Positions 35,325 to 50,806 of a DNA stretch of 64,000 nt are shown here, piece by piece (the first letter of the stretch is position 1; each line of letters opens with the position of its first letter). Below the pieces are notes generated by a model. That model saw only the letters and a program-made list of their open reading frames with translations, was not told the DNA's origin and did no database searches. Source of the DNA: Lasiosphaeris hirsuta (taxonomy: Eukaryota > Ascomycota > Sordariomycetes > Sordariales > Lasiosphaeriaceae); contig JAUKUA010000001.1 of the NCBI GenBank assembly GCA_030549175.1, positions 4,340,001 through 4,404,000 on the forward strand. Direction: 5' to 3'. The translations under genes were made by a program, and so were the position numbers.

Positions 35325-38260
35325 ACAGCGGCACAGGAGCGAAGGTATTGTTCATGAACAGCGGGTAGATAAGAGAAAGACATGGGCTAGGCTAGTCTTC
35401 GGCTCATTAGCGTGGCACTTGACTGTAATATTGTAACAATAACAGGCGGATATGAAGCGATCCATACAATGGTGGCATGGCAACCTGGCCCATCACTTGA
35501 CCACGCGTGTGTGCCAAGGGAAAGCGACCTTGCCCGGAGCTGGCCCCTCAAACCGCAATTGGGGAGTCTTTTGTGAGTAGATAAGCGACGTGCCTCGATA
35601 GACCGAAAGCGCGGTAGCACCCATACCATATCCAGGTGAGCAATGCGTGCCCCTCCCTTCGGCTTATTTTCATGATCTCCACTGTCTAGCTCAGTTTCAT
35701 GCGTCGAGATAAGCACGCGACCATTGCACTGTGAACGACTCGCGCGGGGCGCCGAGATAGGGCTGGTTCAGTTTGCGATTATGGAATAGTATTATGCACG
35801 GGGCAGTGGGTCGGGGCGTTCTGTCAACTACGTCCTTCAACGAGCACAGGAGGGCACATTGGAGGCATCCAGCCAGTATCCAATGTCGGGTTGGTTGCTG
35901 CTGACAGGAAAACAATGCGGGCAAGAGACGGCACGGGCTATTTTCCGGGATGCAAATGCATACGCGGAAAGGATTTCCCAGCAGCTGCTTTGGGCAATGC
36001 GATACTGCATGCGCGCGCGCGTGCGCCGAGCGGAATACGGGTCGGCGGGATAATGGGGGTGGAAAGGGGGGGGGGGGTACTCAAGGTACGGAAGGTAGCG
36101 TTGGTTGGCTGGCGAGTTTCGTCGAGAACCGCCCGCGTGGTTTAATATTGTCCACTGCCCAGTTGCAACAAGCAATGCAGCGAAAATGACTGACATTGAT
36201 GAAACAAAAACAAGCCGGAAACAAACAGCAAACCCACCCGGAATTCCCAAGATTCCAGGATCCCGGGCTGCCTCACTCTCGTGTCCGGTGCTCTTGCCAG
36301 GCCGGGGGACAGCCCCGACTTCTATTCTTAGCTGGACGGTGTGGAGGGCGACCGATGCTGGGGGGAGCAGACGCCGCCGACGACACGGGACTCATGCGTT
36401 CGGCCAAGTTGCCACGCTCGGAGGCCGGCCAGAACGACTTAAGCGACTTGAATGGACGGCGAAACCCTGTCGATCCCAAGGGGTCGACGATGTACAGCCG
36501 CAAAAAGTGGGATCTACGCCGCGCCACGAGGCGATCGCTGGCGCCAAAGGATCGTTCCCAAGACTCCCAGAAACTCCCAAGAACTCCTCCCTAAGCGCCT
36601 TTTGGCTTTAGCGGTTCCTGGGCTAGCGGTTCGCGCTGGGATGGATGTGCGGGCGTCGAGGACGTCATGGGAGGTCAACAGAGGAGCCGGAGGCCTGCGC
36701 AGAGCAGAGCGAGGAGAGACAATGCTGCAGGGCAAGAAACAGACACGGCAACACGGGATGGATGCGATCAACAATGGCCAGTGGAATGCAGCTAGAGAAC
36801 CGACGGGACACACCATGTCTGATCCCTGGACGACCTGTCTGTTTCTCTGTTTCTCTGTGCCCTGTTGCCCTGTGCCCACAATTCCACCCATGATTCCATA
36901 CGAGGCTCTCGCCCTCTCCACTGCCGCTGCCGGGATGCTGGGACCCCGCTACACGAGAAGCACATGGCAATCCTCAGAACAGCTCACAGTGGTTGATATG
37001 GAATTCGTGTTGATATCAATCTCGATTTTGGTGTCGGTAGGATGGCGGTGAGCAAAGCCGGTCTGCTGTGCACATATGTGATAATGTGTGTACGTGGACA
37101 TTGAGAGACACAGAGCGGGCCGAAGTGACAGACGTTGCGATGGCATCATGGGGTGTCGTGCCAACCTCGATGCCCGGGCGAGTGACCATTGGGGAATGCA
37201 GCAGGACTGCCGAGACGCTGCCAATGGGGTTGCGCCAGAGCCAAAGGTCGGCGTCGTAGGCTCGCTCGAACGATCCGACCGGCAGAAGGCTGCATGGTGC
37301 TAACGACGCCGTCTTTTCTGACAAGACAGGCTGGCCTGTCGTAGATGCGAGTAGTGGTAGCTCGAGCAAGGTCCAACAAGAGACGGACCGCCGATGTCGT
37401 AGTATCGGGATGAAGCTGGAGAGACGCTGGGTGCGGGGCACTGGACACTGGACAGGGACGCCGTGGAGCAGCTGGCTGGCTCCCCAATCGCTGAGATGAT
37501 GCCAGCTCAGGCTTACCTCTGCTCTGAGTGGGTGCAAGACTGCGTGCTCCCGACATCAGAGGGTGACACGCGCTTGAAAACCAGGACGTATCGCGACATC
37601 AGACGACGACTGAGGTTGGGTGGAGGATGGCGTGGAGAGGCAGCGGGGAGGGTTGCGGCCTTCTCACCGAAACACTCGGATCCTGGTTCCCCTGTTCCAG
37701 GCGTGCCTCATCAAAACACAAAAGACATATAAGTTCAGAAAAAGGCTCACTCTCCACAGCAGCATGCTGCAAAGTGAACATAAAAAAAGACAGATTGGTT
37801 TTGCTGCCCGCCATGCCCGGAGAGGTCGATCTCGGAGGGACCAGAGCGCAGTCGAGCGGGAGAATAACAAAGCCTGGAAGAGTCCACAATCGGCCAGACC
37901 CGAGCGCCTTTCATCCAAAGGACCCTGGACAGCACTGGCAGTGACGACTTTGCGACCTGTTCCCCCCCCCCCCCCCTTTGCCCCCCTGCGCTTGGCGCTC
38001 CACATTGTACCTGCGACCTGCAGCATTCCTCTGACCTGGGCACCCACTGGGCAGAATTAGCCATAAAGACATCTTCCCCGGCAACCACAGCAACCTTCCT
38101 TGAAATCATCTTCGCAAACCAACATCTTGCAAACCTTCTCTTTTTATTTCTTCCTCTTGATACCCCTCCCTCTCCCCCTCGTGTCCGCCATCCGCCTTCT
38201 TGCATCCCCAACCGAGCCTATTCGCAAAAGGTACCGACGCTCGTTGGTTGGTTCGTCAAC
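35325..38260. other. Intergenic region before GFA1
   Basis: About 2.9 kb with no supported gene. ORFs at 36105-36611, 36452-37051 and 37620-38060 overlap on several frames and lack family character. It contains a G12 run (36066-36077), a C15 run (37962-37976) and an alternating GCGCGCGCGCGTGCGC tract near 36010. The right end is pyrimidine-rich and probably holds the GFA1 promoter and leader. Confidence 0.45.
37962..37976 (+). repeat. C15 homopolymer
   Basis: Uninterrupted C run about 285 bp before the GFA1 start codon. Confidence 0.9.
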
Positions 38261-41075
<2,815 letters not shown>

Positions 41076-41660
41076 GGTGTTGGAGAAAGTGATCTCTGGA
41101 TTTAGACTTCTTCAAAAAGCAGGCACCTTCATAGGGAAGGGAGAATGATTTACTGTTTGGTCAGTCTTGTACTAGTATTTTTGTCTATCGCCGGCCAGGC
41201 GTTGAAGCGGGAAGAAAATGGATGGGATCGGCAGAGCAACCGGGTTTGCGCACAGCTGTGGATGATGGGTCTAGGACACGCATATCATGCACGGGAGGCA
41301 AATGGAATCTGGCCTGGAGTGGGGAGATGACATCTTAGAAGGAATAACGGATGTCGCCGGCCACAAAAAATAGCATACAATGGAAACCATTATGACAGGA
41401 CATTGCTTTCGCGTCAAAACATGGCCGCTGAATTGACTTCGTAGATACGTATTGTTACACGAGCTTTCCGTGGTAGGAACCAGGCCTCTCTTCATTCATG
41501 ATCGCCGTCTAGCTTGCAAGTTTCTCGGCGGGGATAAGGCCATGTCACCGCCTTGGCCGCACCAAGCTCCCGCGCCCCTCTAACCCCCCCCCCCCCCAAG
41601 CGTTGATGATGGGCCCAACGTTCATTTGGCCATTGGCTACCAACCTAGCCGCCTCACTAT
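41076..41660. other. Convergent intergenic region GFA1 / PRE4
   Basis: No gene seen. It holds the 3' ends of both genes and a C14 run at 41584-41597. Confidence 0.5.
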
Positions 41661-42636
41661 CTACACAGTCTGGGTACCGTAGCCACGAATGCGCTCAGCA
41701 AACGCCCAGCTCTGCCTCTCGAGCAGCTCGTCCTGCTTGAGCTCAACTCCCTCCTTGGTGACGACGGCGATGCTGTACCGGTCCAAACTGCGAGCATCGC
41801 GGTAGTAGAGCACCTTCATGCACTCCTTGGCAACCTCGATGGCCTCCTCGCGTGTGCGCGAAGCTGCCTGCTCCTCGGTGGAGGCGTACCGCCGCATGAT
41901 GGGCTGCGCGAGCGCCGACCCGAAGCCCGTCGCGAGGGTGGGCGACGTGAAGGTGGTGCCGCGCAGGTCGATGGATGCGAGGTAGGGCTTGGCATCGGCG
42001 TCGAGCCCGGCCACGAGCAGCTGGTTCCATAGAGGGTCGAAGTCGTTGCGCCGCTTGTACATGAGCTTTTGGAGGTACTTGTGCAGGTTGGCCGCGTTGA
42101 GGGTGCCGGGGGGCGAGGTGCCGTCCGACGGGACCGTGGACGGGTCGTTGTCGTAGGCCTCGTCGATCGCGAGCTCGTTCAGGTGGCGGTCGAGGTATTG
42201 CATGTCCGAGACGTCGCCGCCGAAGCCGATGATGGACGAGTCGAGGAAGACGCGCAGGCGCTTGACGTCGGTGAAGCGGGCGAGCGAGCCGTAGGATGCT
42301 GTGCAGCACAGCATAGTTAGATAGGGCGACGACAACATGATTATATTTGGATAGGGGGCGGGGCGGGGGTGTACCTAGGTTGTCGGCCGCCATGACGACG
42401 CCGTCCTTGAACTTTAGGGCGATGACAGACGTGCCTGTCACGACGGGCGATTGTGTAGCGTTCTTGGGGCCGCTGGTCTGGAGGTAGGAGGCATCGTATG
42501 CGCCGTAAACGTCGTCTCTGGGCTGTAGGGGTTCATTGAGAGGTCAGCGATGGATTCCCAGAGGCACGATTGAGTATCAGGCTGCGACTGGGAGAAGACG
42601 ACATACACGGCCCCAAGCTTGCGGGCGGTGATCCAT
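41661..42636 (-). CDS. PRE4: 20S proteasome subunit beta type 7 (Pre4/PSMB4)
   Basis: Non-catalytic beta subunit of the 20S core. About 271 aa (yeast Pre4 is 266) from three exons on the minus strand: 42636-42607, 42522-42375 and 42298-41661; introns are 84 and 76 bp. The N-terminal propeptide (MDHRPQAWGRPRDDVYGAYD) leads to TGTSVIALKFKDGVVMAADN. The second splice restores ADNLASYGSLARF. Other family marks are GGDVSDMQYLDRHL, FDPLWNQLLVAG, SPTLATGFGSALAQP, VLYYRDARS and the C-terminal FAERIRGYGTQTV, the arm that clasps the opposite ring. It shares a 438-bp divergent promoter with the HCNGP-like gene. Together with RPT4 it makes two proteasome genes within 9 kb. Confidence 0.95.
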
Positions 42637-43074
42637 GACTACTAGTATTGTCTAGGGAGATGCCGGAGGGCTTATGCGATGGTGGGCTCGGGTTCTGTAG
42701 AAGTTATCGCTTTCGGTATGTTGCTCGTAAACGTTGGGGGTCGGCTTATGGATCGATCTACGGGGGTTTGGTGGTGGATTGCGTTGGAAGCTCGAAGCTG
42801 GGTTGAGGTTGGAGCTCCCGTCCCTGTAGCTTCGCGTCCGCAGTGTTGCCTTGCCTGGCGCTGGGCTGACGGCTGGCAACTGTGGCCTGAGGCAGGAGTT
42901 TTCAGCTAGCCCCAAGGGCCAAGCACAGACAGGGTGCAAACGACTGCAACTTCACGTGACACCCTTCTTGCTTGACTCTACGTCACAGAGAGTCATTTCT
43001 GAGCAGAACATAACGAACATTGAAAGGATATCTGCCAATTGATCCCAAACAGATAAACTTGGGAAATAAAAACT
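42637..43074. promoter_or_regulatory. Bidirectional promoter PRE4 / HCNGP-like gene
   Basis: 438 bp separate the two start codons. I found no copy of the yeast proteasome element GGTGGCAAA. The short spacing suggests a shared promoter. Confidence 0.55.
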
Positions 43075-44074
43075 ATGGGACTCGTGCAATATGAAAGCAG
43101 TGATGAGGACGAAGATGTTAAAGTCGAGGAAGCCGCTGTGAGCGCTTTGCCCAATCTTCAATCACATAGCCTTTTGCTAACATCTCATCTTCTAGCCTCC
43201 TAAACCCGCCGGCAGCTCCTCTGCTTCCAAAAGACAATATAACTCTGGTAAAAAAAATTACAACGTCTTCGATCATCTGCCATGGCCAACGACTAACGAA
43301 CCAGCCGCAACCGCCCCATCACCAAAGCCCCAAGGACCAGCACCCCCTAAACCCACCACCACTCGATTAGGCCCCGTCCTCGGCCCTGCCATGGGTCCCC
43401 CACCGCCACCACCAGCAACCGCGGCAGATCCAGCAGCCATGGACGTCGACACCGAAGTCGACCTCTCCTTCCTCACCGATGCGCCCGACCCCTCAGCGCC
43501 CGCCGCCGACGCGCCACCCCGCTCGCCCTATTCTGCCGCGCGCTCTCTCGCGCGGGACCTGACCCTGCCTGCGGTAGCCAACATGGACATCCCGCCGTCG
43601 CCGCCGCCGACCTCGGACTCGCCGGACCCGGGCCTGGACGCCCTCAACAGCAAGTTCGACTCGTTCCTGCGCCTCAAGCGCACCAAGGGCGTACACTTCA
43701 ATGCGCGGCTCGCGGCATCTAGCGCACTGCGCAACCCGGGGTTGATGGATAAGCTCCTGGGCTTCTCGGGCCTCGAGACGGACTTTTGGGCGGCGGACAA
43801 GGACGGCGCGGCGACGGGGCAGTATGCCACGACGTTGGGCCGGGACGTGTGGGACCCTGCGGCTTTCCCCGATTGGGCGTACCGCGGGCCGTTGAGGCGG
43901 GCGCAGGATCAGGCGAATAGGGACCGCGAGAGGGCTAAGGGTGAGGCAGTTGCTTTCGTGCCTGCTTCTGCGAGTGCGGTGGGGGAGGAGGGGACCGTGG
44001 GGACCGCGGCAGTCGCTGTGAGTGCTGGAGAGGCTCCGGTTAGAGGGAAGAGGAGGACTATGTTTGATACGTGA
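43075..44074 (+). CDS. HCNGP / SAP30BP-like nuclear protein
   Basis: About 294 aa from three exons: 43075-43137, 43196-43247 and 43305-44074 (introns 58 and 57 bp). The N-terminus MGLVQYESSDEDED is typical of the HCNGP family, followed by a long proline-rich disordered stretch. The conserved HCNGP region lies at about residues 150-230: LDALNSKFDSFLRLKRTKGV, HFNARLAASSALRNPGLMDK and a GLETDFWAADKDG segment. Human SAP30BP is a nuclear protein linked to the SIN3A-SAP30 corepressor and to splicing of short introns. The C-terminus ends with a basic KRRTMFDT. Intron 2 begins GTAAAAAAA; its donor is acceptable but A-rich. Function in fungi is not established. Confidence 0.85.
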
Positions 44075-44672
44075 AAACTTGTAGTAGGGAACGGAGCTTT
44101 TCTGGAGGGGTGCGATAGCATGTGTTGAGGCATAGCAGTGATACCCAGCGAGACATGGCACCAAAGACTCGTCAAAGGGTTGTGGTTAGCGTCAAAATCA
44201 TATTGTACCGAGCCTTGTTCAATGAGACACACTCCATGCCAGAGAGAGTGCTCTAGGTCGTACCGGGACAGCGAGACAGAAAACACCATCACATTACTCG
44301 TAGCGGGATATTTGGTTGCATATGTGGTACCAAGTCATAGACTAGCATTAGTATTCGGGCGGGCTTTTTACTGATTCAATGGCATCAATCACCCTGCCCT
44401 GTTTTGTGTGCTCCGGGTCAGCAGCCACGTAGACTTGTACACATGACTGACCCGAGTCCTCCTCCCAATGCGCACAATTCCCTCATGAATGCAAGGAGCC
44501 TCCCAGCGACAACTAATTAACAAAACTCCCCGACACATTTCCACCAGTAGTTGGTATCATCAATCACAGGCTCCAAAACATCCTTGCTCCCAAGTATCAA
44601 CACAGAATGTTAAACATGCAACCAGCCATCAAGGGTAACAAGAATAACGGTAGAAAGGCAATCCCAACAGGC
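44075..44672. other. Convergent intergenic region
   Basis: I see no gene. It holds the 3' flanks of the HCNGP-like gene and the DUF3712 gene. Confidence 0.5.
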
Positions 44673-45906
44673 TTAGAGCCCACCGCAGGGGATGAGCTTG
44701 CCAAGCAGGGCCTTGACGGGGGTGCCGAGGTCGATCTCGACTGTCTGGTTGGCCGAGGCCAGGGCGTTGGCGAAGTAGGTGATGTTCTGGCCGTGGTTTA
44801 CGACGCTCTTGCCGCGCAGCTGGAACGGCAGCACACCGTTCGTCTTGTCGCAGTAAGGCGACTCGCCGAGGGTATCGAGAATATCATTCTGCGAGATGGC
44901 GGCGCGCATAGGATACTTATTGGCGTCGCCAGGCACAAGGGTGAGGTCGTCAATGAAGACAGTACCGACGTCCTTGCCGAGGAGATAGTTGTGGAACGAT
45001 GTGTTGCCCTGAGGGGCCATGTTAGCAACGATAACGAGAAAGGGGGCACGGCGAATTTCCGGTCACGTACAAGTTCGATGGTGAACAGGGAGGTGTTTGG
45101 GATGTTGACAGTCGCAAAGAAGTTGTCTCCGTTCTCATCTCCGCCAAGCTTGATGCTGGAGTTGGTGACGGCCAAGCCAGAAAGGAGGTTGAGGCCTGGT
45201 GATGAATTTGTTTAGTGACATGTCCTTGCTCCCTTCATCCGAGGAACAAAAAGTTGCGGCTTACCGGGCATCTCAATCGTCTTGTGGAAAGTGACGGGGA
45301 ATAACTTGGCAACGCCCTTGACCTTGACGGTTGTGTCGCCGTGAACGGTAACACGAAGGAGCGAACTGGTTAGAAGCCAGGTGTTGAAGGTGGTGATAGC
45401 GGTAACATCAACAAGACTGAGGGTCTGGCTAATGTTGACAACCTGGAGAGCGTCGCTGGTCGTCTCGGGGAAGTTAATGCGCGCAAAAGGGATGTGACCC
45501 TCAAGGTCCTCGAGGTACATGTCGCCGACGAAGCCGGCGATGGTGGCGTGGATCTTGCCGTCGCTGCGGATGGTGCTGTTGATAGCCATGCTCAACTGGT
45601 TGGACTGCGTGTTGGTTATCACAATGCCGTCGATTGTGAGCTCGGCGTCGTCGAGCTTCGACTGGGCGATCTTGGGGATTCCGACGAAGATACTGAAGCC
45701 CACTGTCAGCTGACCACCGTGTCACGGCGAGATAACGGTTCGGTACGCGCCACTTACACTAAGCAGACCACGAGGATAACCAAGACGATAAATCCGATCA
45801 AGTACGCCCACCACAGCTTGATGCAGTGCCCGAGGCATCCGCGCTTCCTGGGCTTTACGGCAACATGCTCGCTCTCATCCACATGGGCTTTGTCGGTGAG
45901 AGACAT
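44673..45906 (-). CDS. DUF3712 single-pass membrane protein (LEA-2-like)
   Basis: Fungal protein of about 345 aa from four exons (minus): 45906-45758, 45692-45265, 45195-45071 and 45008-44673; introns are 65, 69 and 62 bp. A basic cytosolic tail (KPRKRGCLGH) precedes one membrane helix at about residues 33-53 (AYLIGFIVLVILVVCLVIF). The rest is an extracytoplasmic or lumenal beta-rich region with DUF3712 character: DAELTIDGIVITNTQSNQL, FARINFPETTSDALQVVNIS and VDVTAITTFNTWLLTSS. Several N-x-S/T sequons are visible (NST, NIS, NTS, NIT, NQT). Some vacuolar and cell-surface fungal proteins carry this domain; lipid or wall-related roles are guesses. The promoter has a TATA-like motif near 46051-46060. 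Confidence 0.85.
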
Positions 45907-48900
45907 GATGGCGGGTGGGTATTGACTGTCACTACCCTGCGTCGTTGGTGTCTGGTCCAGCAGCGTCAACGAAGAGAGCTGTAGGTCGAGCGGGGTGAGA
46001 GAAGCAGCCAGGTCCAGCTTCAACACTGGGGAAGGAGACGGGATAGCGAGCGTATTTAAGGAGATACGACTGGACCGGGGGGTCGACCACTTATAGACAC
46101 CTGAGAGGGCCCCTCAGGCTTTACGTAGTATCGTGCGGGGGATGAGTGGGCAATGCTGCCAGCTTGACACAAGCGGATCCATCTCTTGGGGACTCGGGTT
46201 TTGCGTCGAATGTGCTCGCTGCTTTTCCTTGTCCAAAGCCAGCTCAGAGCCAGCTTGAGAGAGGCACGAGAGGCCAGGACGTTCTGGGTCGCCACACACC
46301 ACCCCAGATCGGGTCTGGGTCTGGGAAGGGGGGACCTACCGCCAAGCCGCCTTGAGCCCCCCTGGGCCTCCCTTGCCTCACATGTAATTGAGCATGGGCT
46401 AGCCTCTTGAGGCAGGTTGTTCCGGCCATCCCCCACATTGCCTTTGTCTGCGGTAATCCAAGGAAATGAAGTATTTGCTGCTTTATACGCGATGGAAGCT
46501 CGAGAGCTCTGGAGACAGTCAAACGCCGACGGACTAACGCTCGTGACATTTTCCAAGATTGAAGGGAATGCTCTTTTACGCGTCTTTACCTGTACCCGTT
46601 TTTTTTGCATCTGTTGTATGAGTGGATATGGAATGGCTCCTAGCTGCGGAGCACCCAGTTCATCTGCCACTCATCCGTGGCTCATCAACCGACCCAAGCT
46701 ACATCAGCTGCAGTGGTCTTTGATCGCCTCCTTGCCCTTCCTCAATAGGCGCAAGCCTTCCGCTACGAGCTATGAGGGGGTGCGGGGAAAGGTGTGGAGG
46801 AAGGCAAGATGTGGGCTTATTTGTAGCGCCTCGATGGCTTCGTCGTGATCTTGTGTCGATTGTGGGATTTGGCAACACTTTAGCCCTTGTTTCCTCGGGT
46901 CTTTCCCCCTAATCGCGGGGAATGCTTCAACTCTCGCATGCGCTCTTCAGCTTCTGGGCCTTACACACTCCAACTGGTTGCGGTAGTGCACCTCCCCGGG
47001 CCCGTTTCACCGCGACATCTTGTGTGCTGCGTATAGAGCGGCCGACTTATGCGGCGAAGAGAGAGACGAGAAGGGGTTCCTAGACGTTGCTGGCTTGCTC
47101 CGAACGGCCTAGGACGTGCGGGTCGAGGATCTGGGCGGCGACCTAGGTCTTTGAGGCCAACGAAATGCAGACAAAAAAAGAAGAAATTGCTTTCCAAGCA
47201 AGAAACACGAGTCGAAAAGACCAGCGGCTGTGACTGCCTGATGAAGACGAGACCGAGCAGCCGTCTTGTTTTGAGCCCCCGCCCTTTTCCTGGGGAAGAT
47301 GCCAGGGTTGCATTGACCCCTGTCTTGGCCAGCCACCTCCTCGGCATCTTTTCGCAATTTTTGGGGGAGTGAACCTTGAAGCACATGAAAATTGGGCCAA
47401 AAGTTGGAGTCGCATCTGCCACAGATGCGCCTAGATGCGCTCCCGTGCGCCCAAAGACGTCAGAGGATCGCAACTATTGATTGGATGCCCGGCCTACAGG
47501 GCCAAGACGGCCTCATTCAACCATTGATATCCTGCGCATCGCGAGTGAGGGGATACAGCCCTTTGGGAAACGACCTCGGGGCCAGTCTCGTCTGAACGGC
47601 TCGCATGTTCTTCTGGCCAATTCAACTGGCACTGGCAGAGGGAGGGGTTGGGATAAAGATAGCATTGGGTACCTTGGGAGGGACGCATTAGCTTGTTCGA
47701 ACGACGAGAGAGTAGTTGCAGCGGGGAGTTTATTGGTTTCATGCCGGACGGTGAATTTCTTCCCGCCTCACCGGTCATAAATCCGCTAGGTTTCAGGGTC
47801 GAGTAGAGTTCTTTAGGTGAGAGATGCTACATTTCCCGCCCCGGATTGGTCCACCTGGAGATAACTTAAGGTGCTCCAGGATCTCGGGAAGTTTGGCGGA
47901 CCTGAATCGCTGAATGGATCTGATGGGTCTTGAGCCGAATTTCTTTTTTCGCAAGCCACCTTCGAGATCTGTATCCGTATCCGAGACCGTTCGGATCATC
48001 ATGGCAATTGAAAAGGCGCATTTCTTCGCCAGCTTAAACTTTGCGCAACGGCGGACGGGATCGATTGGACAAAATACTAACGGGCTGTCCAGGTCGCCAA
48101 AGCCAGCGGCCATTCGGGCCTTCCGACTGGCCCACCTTCCCATCTTGAAGGAGATGAGACAGCGGTCCAATCACGTCTCAGAGCTGCAGTGTAACCAAAG
48201 GTTGACTTGAGGCAAATGCACCGCTGCTGCCATCTCCTTTTTATTGAAAGGGGCCGCTCACAGGGCAGGCCTCCACGCTTCAAACTTTGCCATCGTGATA
48301 TCGAGTTTGGAGTGCCGGCTTGACAGCTACTTTGTTGGAGGCAGCCGCAGCCTCGCAAGCTTCAACTCCACCTCGTGCAAATCGATTTGCTTGAACAATC
48401 GCTGGCTCTGAATCTCAGCTGGAGTAGGGTAGGGGATCAAATGCACCTGTCACACCCGAAGCTAGCCCTGCACGGCGGCGATAGGACCTCGAGACCGTTC
48501 TACCTTGGTTGGGTCACATGCCGCCAGTCGGTATCACGATGATGAAAAGCTAGGCTGTAGGGCGTGGTGCAATTAAGCTTCAGCACGGTATCCTTGTCCA
48601 ACCGCCGACCGGAGCTAGCCCCGGTGCTTGTAGTACGTAGGAGGTGATGGGTCGGAAACACCGGTATGGACAGGGTCCTCATAAATCATCGAGTACCGCC
48701 CTCGATTTGACGATTGCCAATGCCTAAAGTACCGACCTCACCACGCCTCCTTGACTACCTATCATCCATCACTCGGCGAGGTCGAGCCACATCTGAACCG
48801 TACAATATTTGAGGTGCAACCTCGCCGTTTAGATTTCACCTTTCAGCTACCCACTAGCTTTTCTTGTGTGTTCTTTCGTCTAGGTAATGATGCTCTAGGT

Positions 48901-49129
48901 AAAGGAGATTGTAGTGCTTTCCAATAATGACATTCCCAATGTGCCGTGCCACCTAGGACATGTTCTCAGTTCCCGAGCGTGTTGTATGTGCGGCATCTTG
49001 CGAAAGACGCAACGATTAAACGAAGCAAAGGAGCAGCACCGGCTCGGGCTTCAAAATGCGACGAGCTCAACACCCATTTATTCGTTGACCCAGCCAACTG
49101 AAGCCCCGACGACCCTAAAAGTGACCTTA
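45907..49129. other. Long intergenic region
   Basis: About 3.2 kb with no convincing gene on either strand. ORFs at 46056-46670 (minus), 46961-47473 (minus) and 47793-48170 (minus) lack recognisable motifs and overlap in competing frames. The left 150 bp form the promoter of the DUF3712 gene; the right end is the 3' flank of the flavocytochrome gene. Confidence 0.45.
46051..46060 (-). promoter_or_regulatory. Possible TATA-like box of DUF3712 gene
   Basis: The minus strand reads CTTAAATACG about 145 bp upstream of the start codon, a plausible core-promoter distance. Called by position and composition only. Confidence 0.3.
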
Positions 49130-50806
49130 TCACATCTTGGCGCGCCACAGGCCGGACCTATCGAGCCCAGCATCGCCGCCGAATATGTCACGTTCAACCA
49201 CCCTGCTGTTGATCTGAGTTTGGGATGGTATTAGCACAGGGTTCTCGGGGGGAGGCGTATCGGAAGCTAGATACTTACAAATCGCGGACCCAACTCAGAT
49301 ATCGTCTTCGCGCCGAGCAGCTTCATGCACGTTTCGATCTCACCTTGCAAAACTAAACAGAATCTGGTTAGCAACGTTCTTACCGCGATTGTCATGGCCG
49401 AGGACACTCACTCTCAAAAGTCCTGTCAACTCCTTGCCACCCGCCAGCACCCAACCCCCAGAGCGCCGCCCGCCCAACTCCGACCGCCTTTGCCCCCAAA
49501 CACAAAGCTTTGACGACATCTGTACCGCGCCTGATACCGCCATCGATCCACACATCAATGGTGTCAAACACTTCCGGGCAGTACTTTCGGATTTCCAACA
49601 GCGTGTGCACCGCTGGCGGTGCCGTGTCGAGAGCTCTCCCGCCATGGTTTGACAAGATAATCGCCCGGATCGACCCGGGGTGCTTGCAGGCGTACTGCGC
49701 CGCGAGGAACGCATCCTCGTGTGTCTGCACTCCCTTCAGGACAACTGGCAGGTCAGTGTGCTCGGCGATCCACGGCAGCGTCGTCTCCCACGTTAGGTCG
49801 GCCGCGGTGCCCCAGAAGAGCTGCTGGCCGACGCCGCCGCCGCCGGGGCGCTTCTCGGCAGCACCCTTGTCGTTGCTGGCTGAGTCGACCACCAGCTGGC
49901 TCTCGAGGTTGCTCTTCTCGTCGAGCTCCCGCTTGCCGGGGACAGGGGCGTCGAGCGTTAGCACAATGCACTTGTAATGGTCGCGCAGCTTGTTGATGCG
50001 CACCAGCATGGCCTCGCTCTTGGCCCGCGTCGTCTGCACGTACAGCTGCCAGCCGAAGACGGCGCCGGGGGCGGCGTCGGCGACGATCTGTTCAGGCGTC
50101 TGCGAGGCATTGTTGGACACGAGTTGCATGGCGCCGAACCGGGAGATGCCGCGGGCGATGCCGGCCTCGCCGTCCGGGTGGGCGAGCCGCGCCATGGCGG
50201 CCGGGCTGACGTACAGCGGAGTGCCGACGCTGTGCAGGCCGTTGAGCAGCCTGGTGGCTGTCGAGGCAGTGGTGCAGTCGACGAAGACGCGTGGGCGCAG
50301 CAGGATGCTGCGGAAAACGGAGCCATTGTAGTACTTGCTAAAGAGGTCGTCGCCAGCGGAGAAGTAGTAGGCGTAGCACTTCTTGGACACCTGCGTCTTG
50401 GCGACGGCCTCGATCTCGTACAGGTTGAGGAGGGTGTGCAGGGGCGGTGGCCCCTGGCTGGCGGCCTTGGGCGGCTCGGCCTTGGGCTTGAGCTTCTTGA
50501 GGCTCGCTGGGTCGATGGTGCCCAGCTTGGCCTCGGGCTTGAGGTTGCCCTCGAGGGTGCCCGGCGGGTGGACCGGGTCGAATTCGTCGGTGGCGTCCTG
50601 GCCAGCGAGCTGCAGGATGATCTTGGACCCACCGGGATGTTCTGACAGGAAGTCGGTCACATCGTAAACATTCCCGTAGAGAACGACCCAGCAGCTGTCG
50701 GCAGACTTGTGCTGCGCGACTAGAGGGGGTTGTTTATCTTAGCGAGATCACGCGGTTATTGAGGCCACGGCTGCCTACCTTCCTCTGCGGAAAAGACTTT
50801 GGCCAT
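49130..50806 (-). CDS. FMN-dependent alpha-hydroxyacid dehydrogenase, flavocytochrome-b2-like
   Basis: Resembles L-lactate dehydrogenase (cytochrome b2): a heme-binding cytochrome b5 domain followed by an FMN domain oxidising an alpha-hydroxy acid. About 497 aa from four exons (minus): 50806-50779, 50719-49412, 49352-49279 and 49213-49130. The cytochrome b5 domain (about 1-85) has [20 protein letters not shown] with the heme-ligand motif HPGG. The FMN domain (about 115-480) has [51 protein letters not shown], the catalytic SNHGGRALD (His and Arg) and [20 protein letters not shown]. After splicing it ends [20 protein letters not shown]. The start [10 protein letters not shown] lacks the presequence of yeast mitochondrial Cyb2, so a cytosolic or other location is likely. 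Substrate could be lactate, glycolate or mandelate. Confidence 0.9.

Noticed and set aside
49977..50645. 222-codon plus-strand ORF rich in Gly, Val and Leu
   Set aside because: It is the antisense shadow of the flavocytochrome exon, whose domain motifs are clear.
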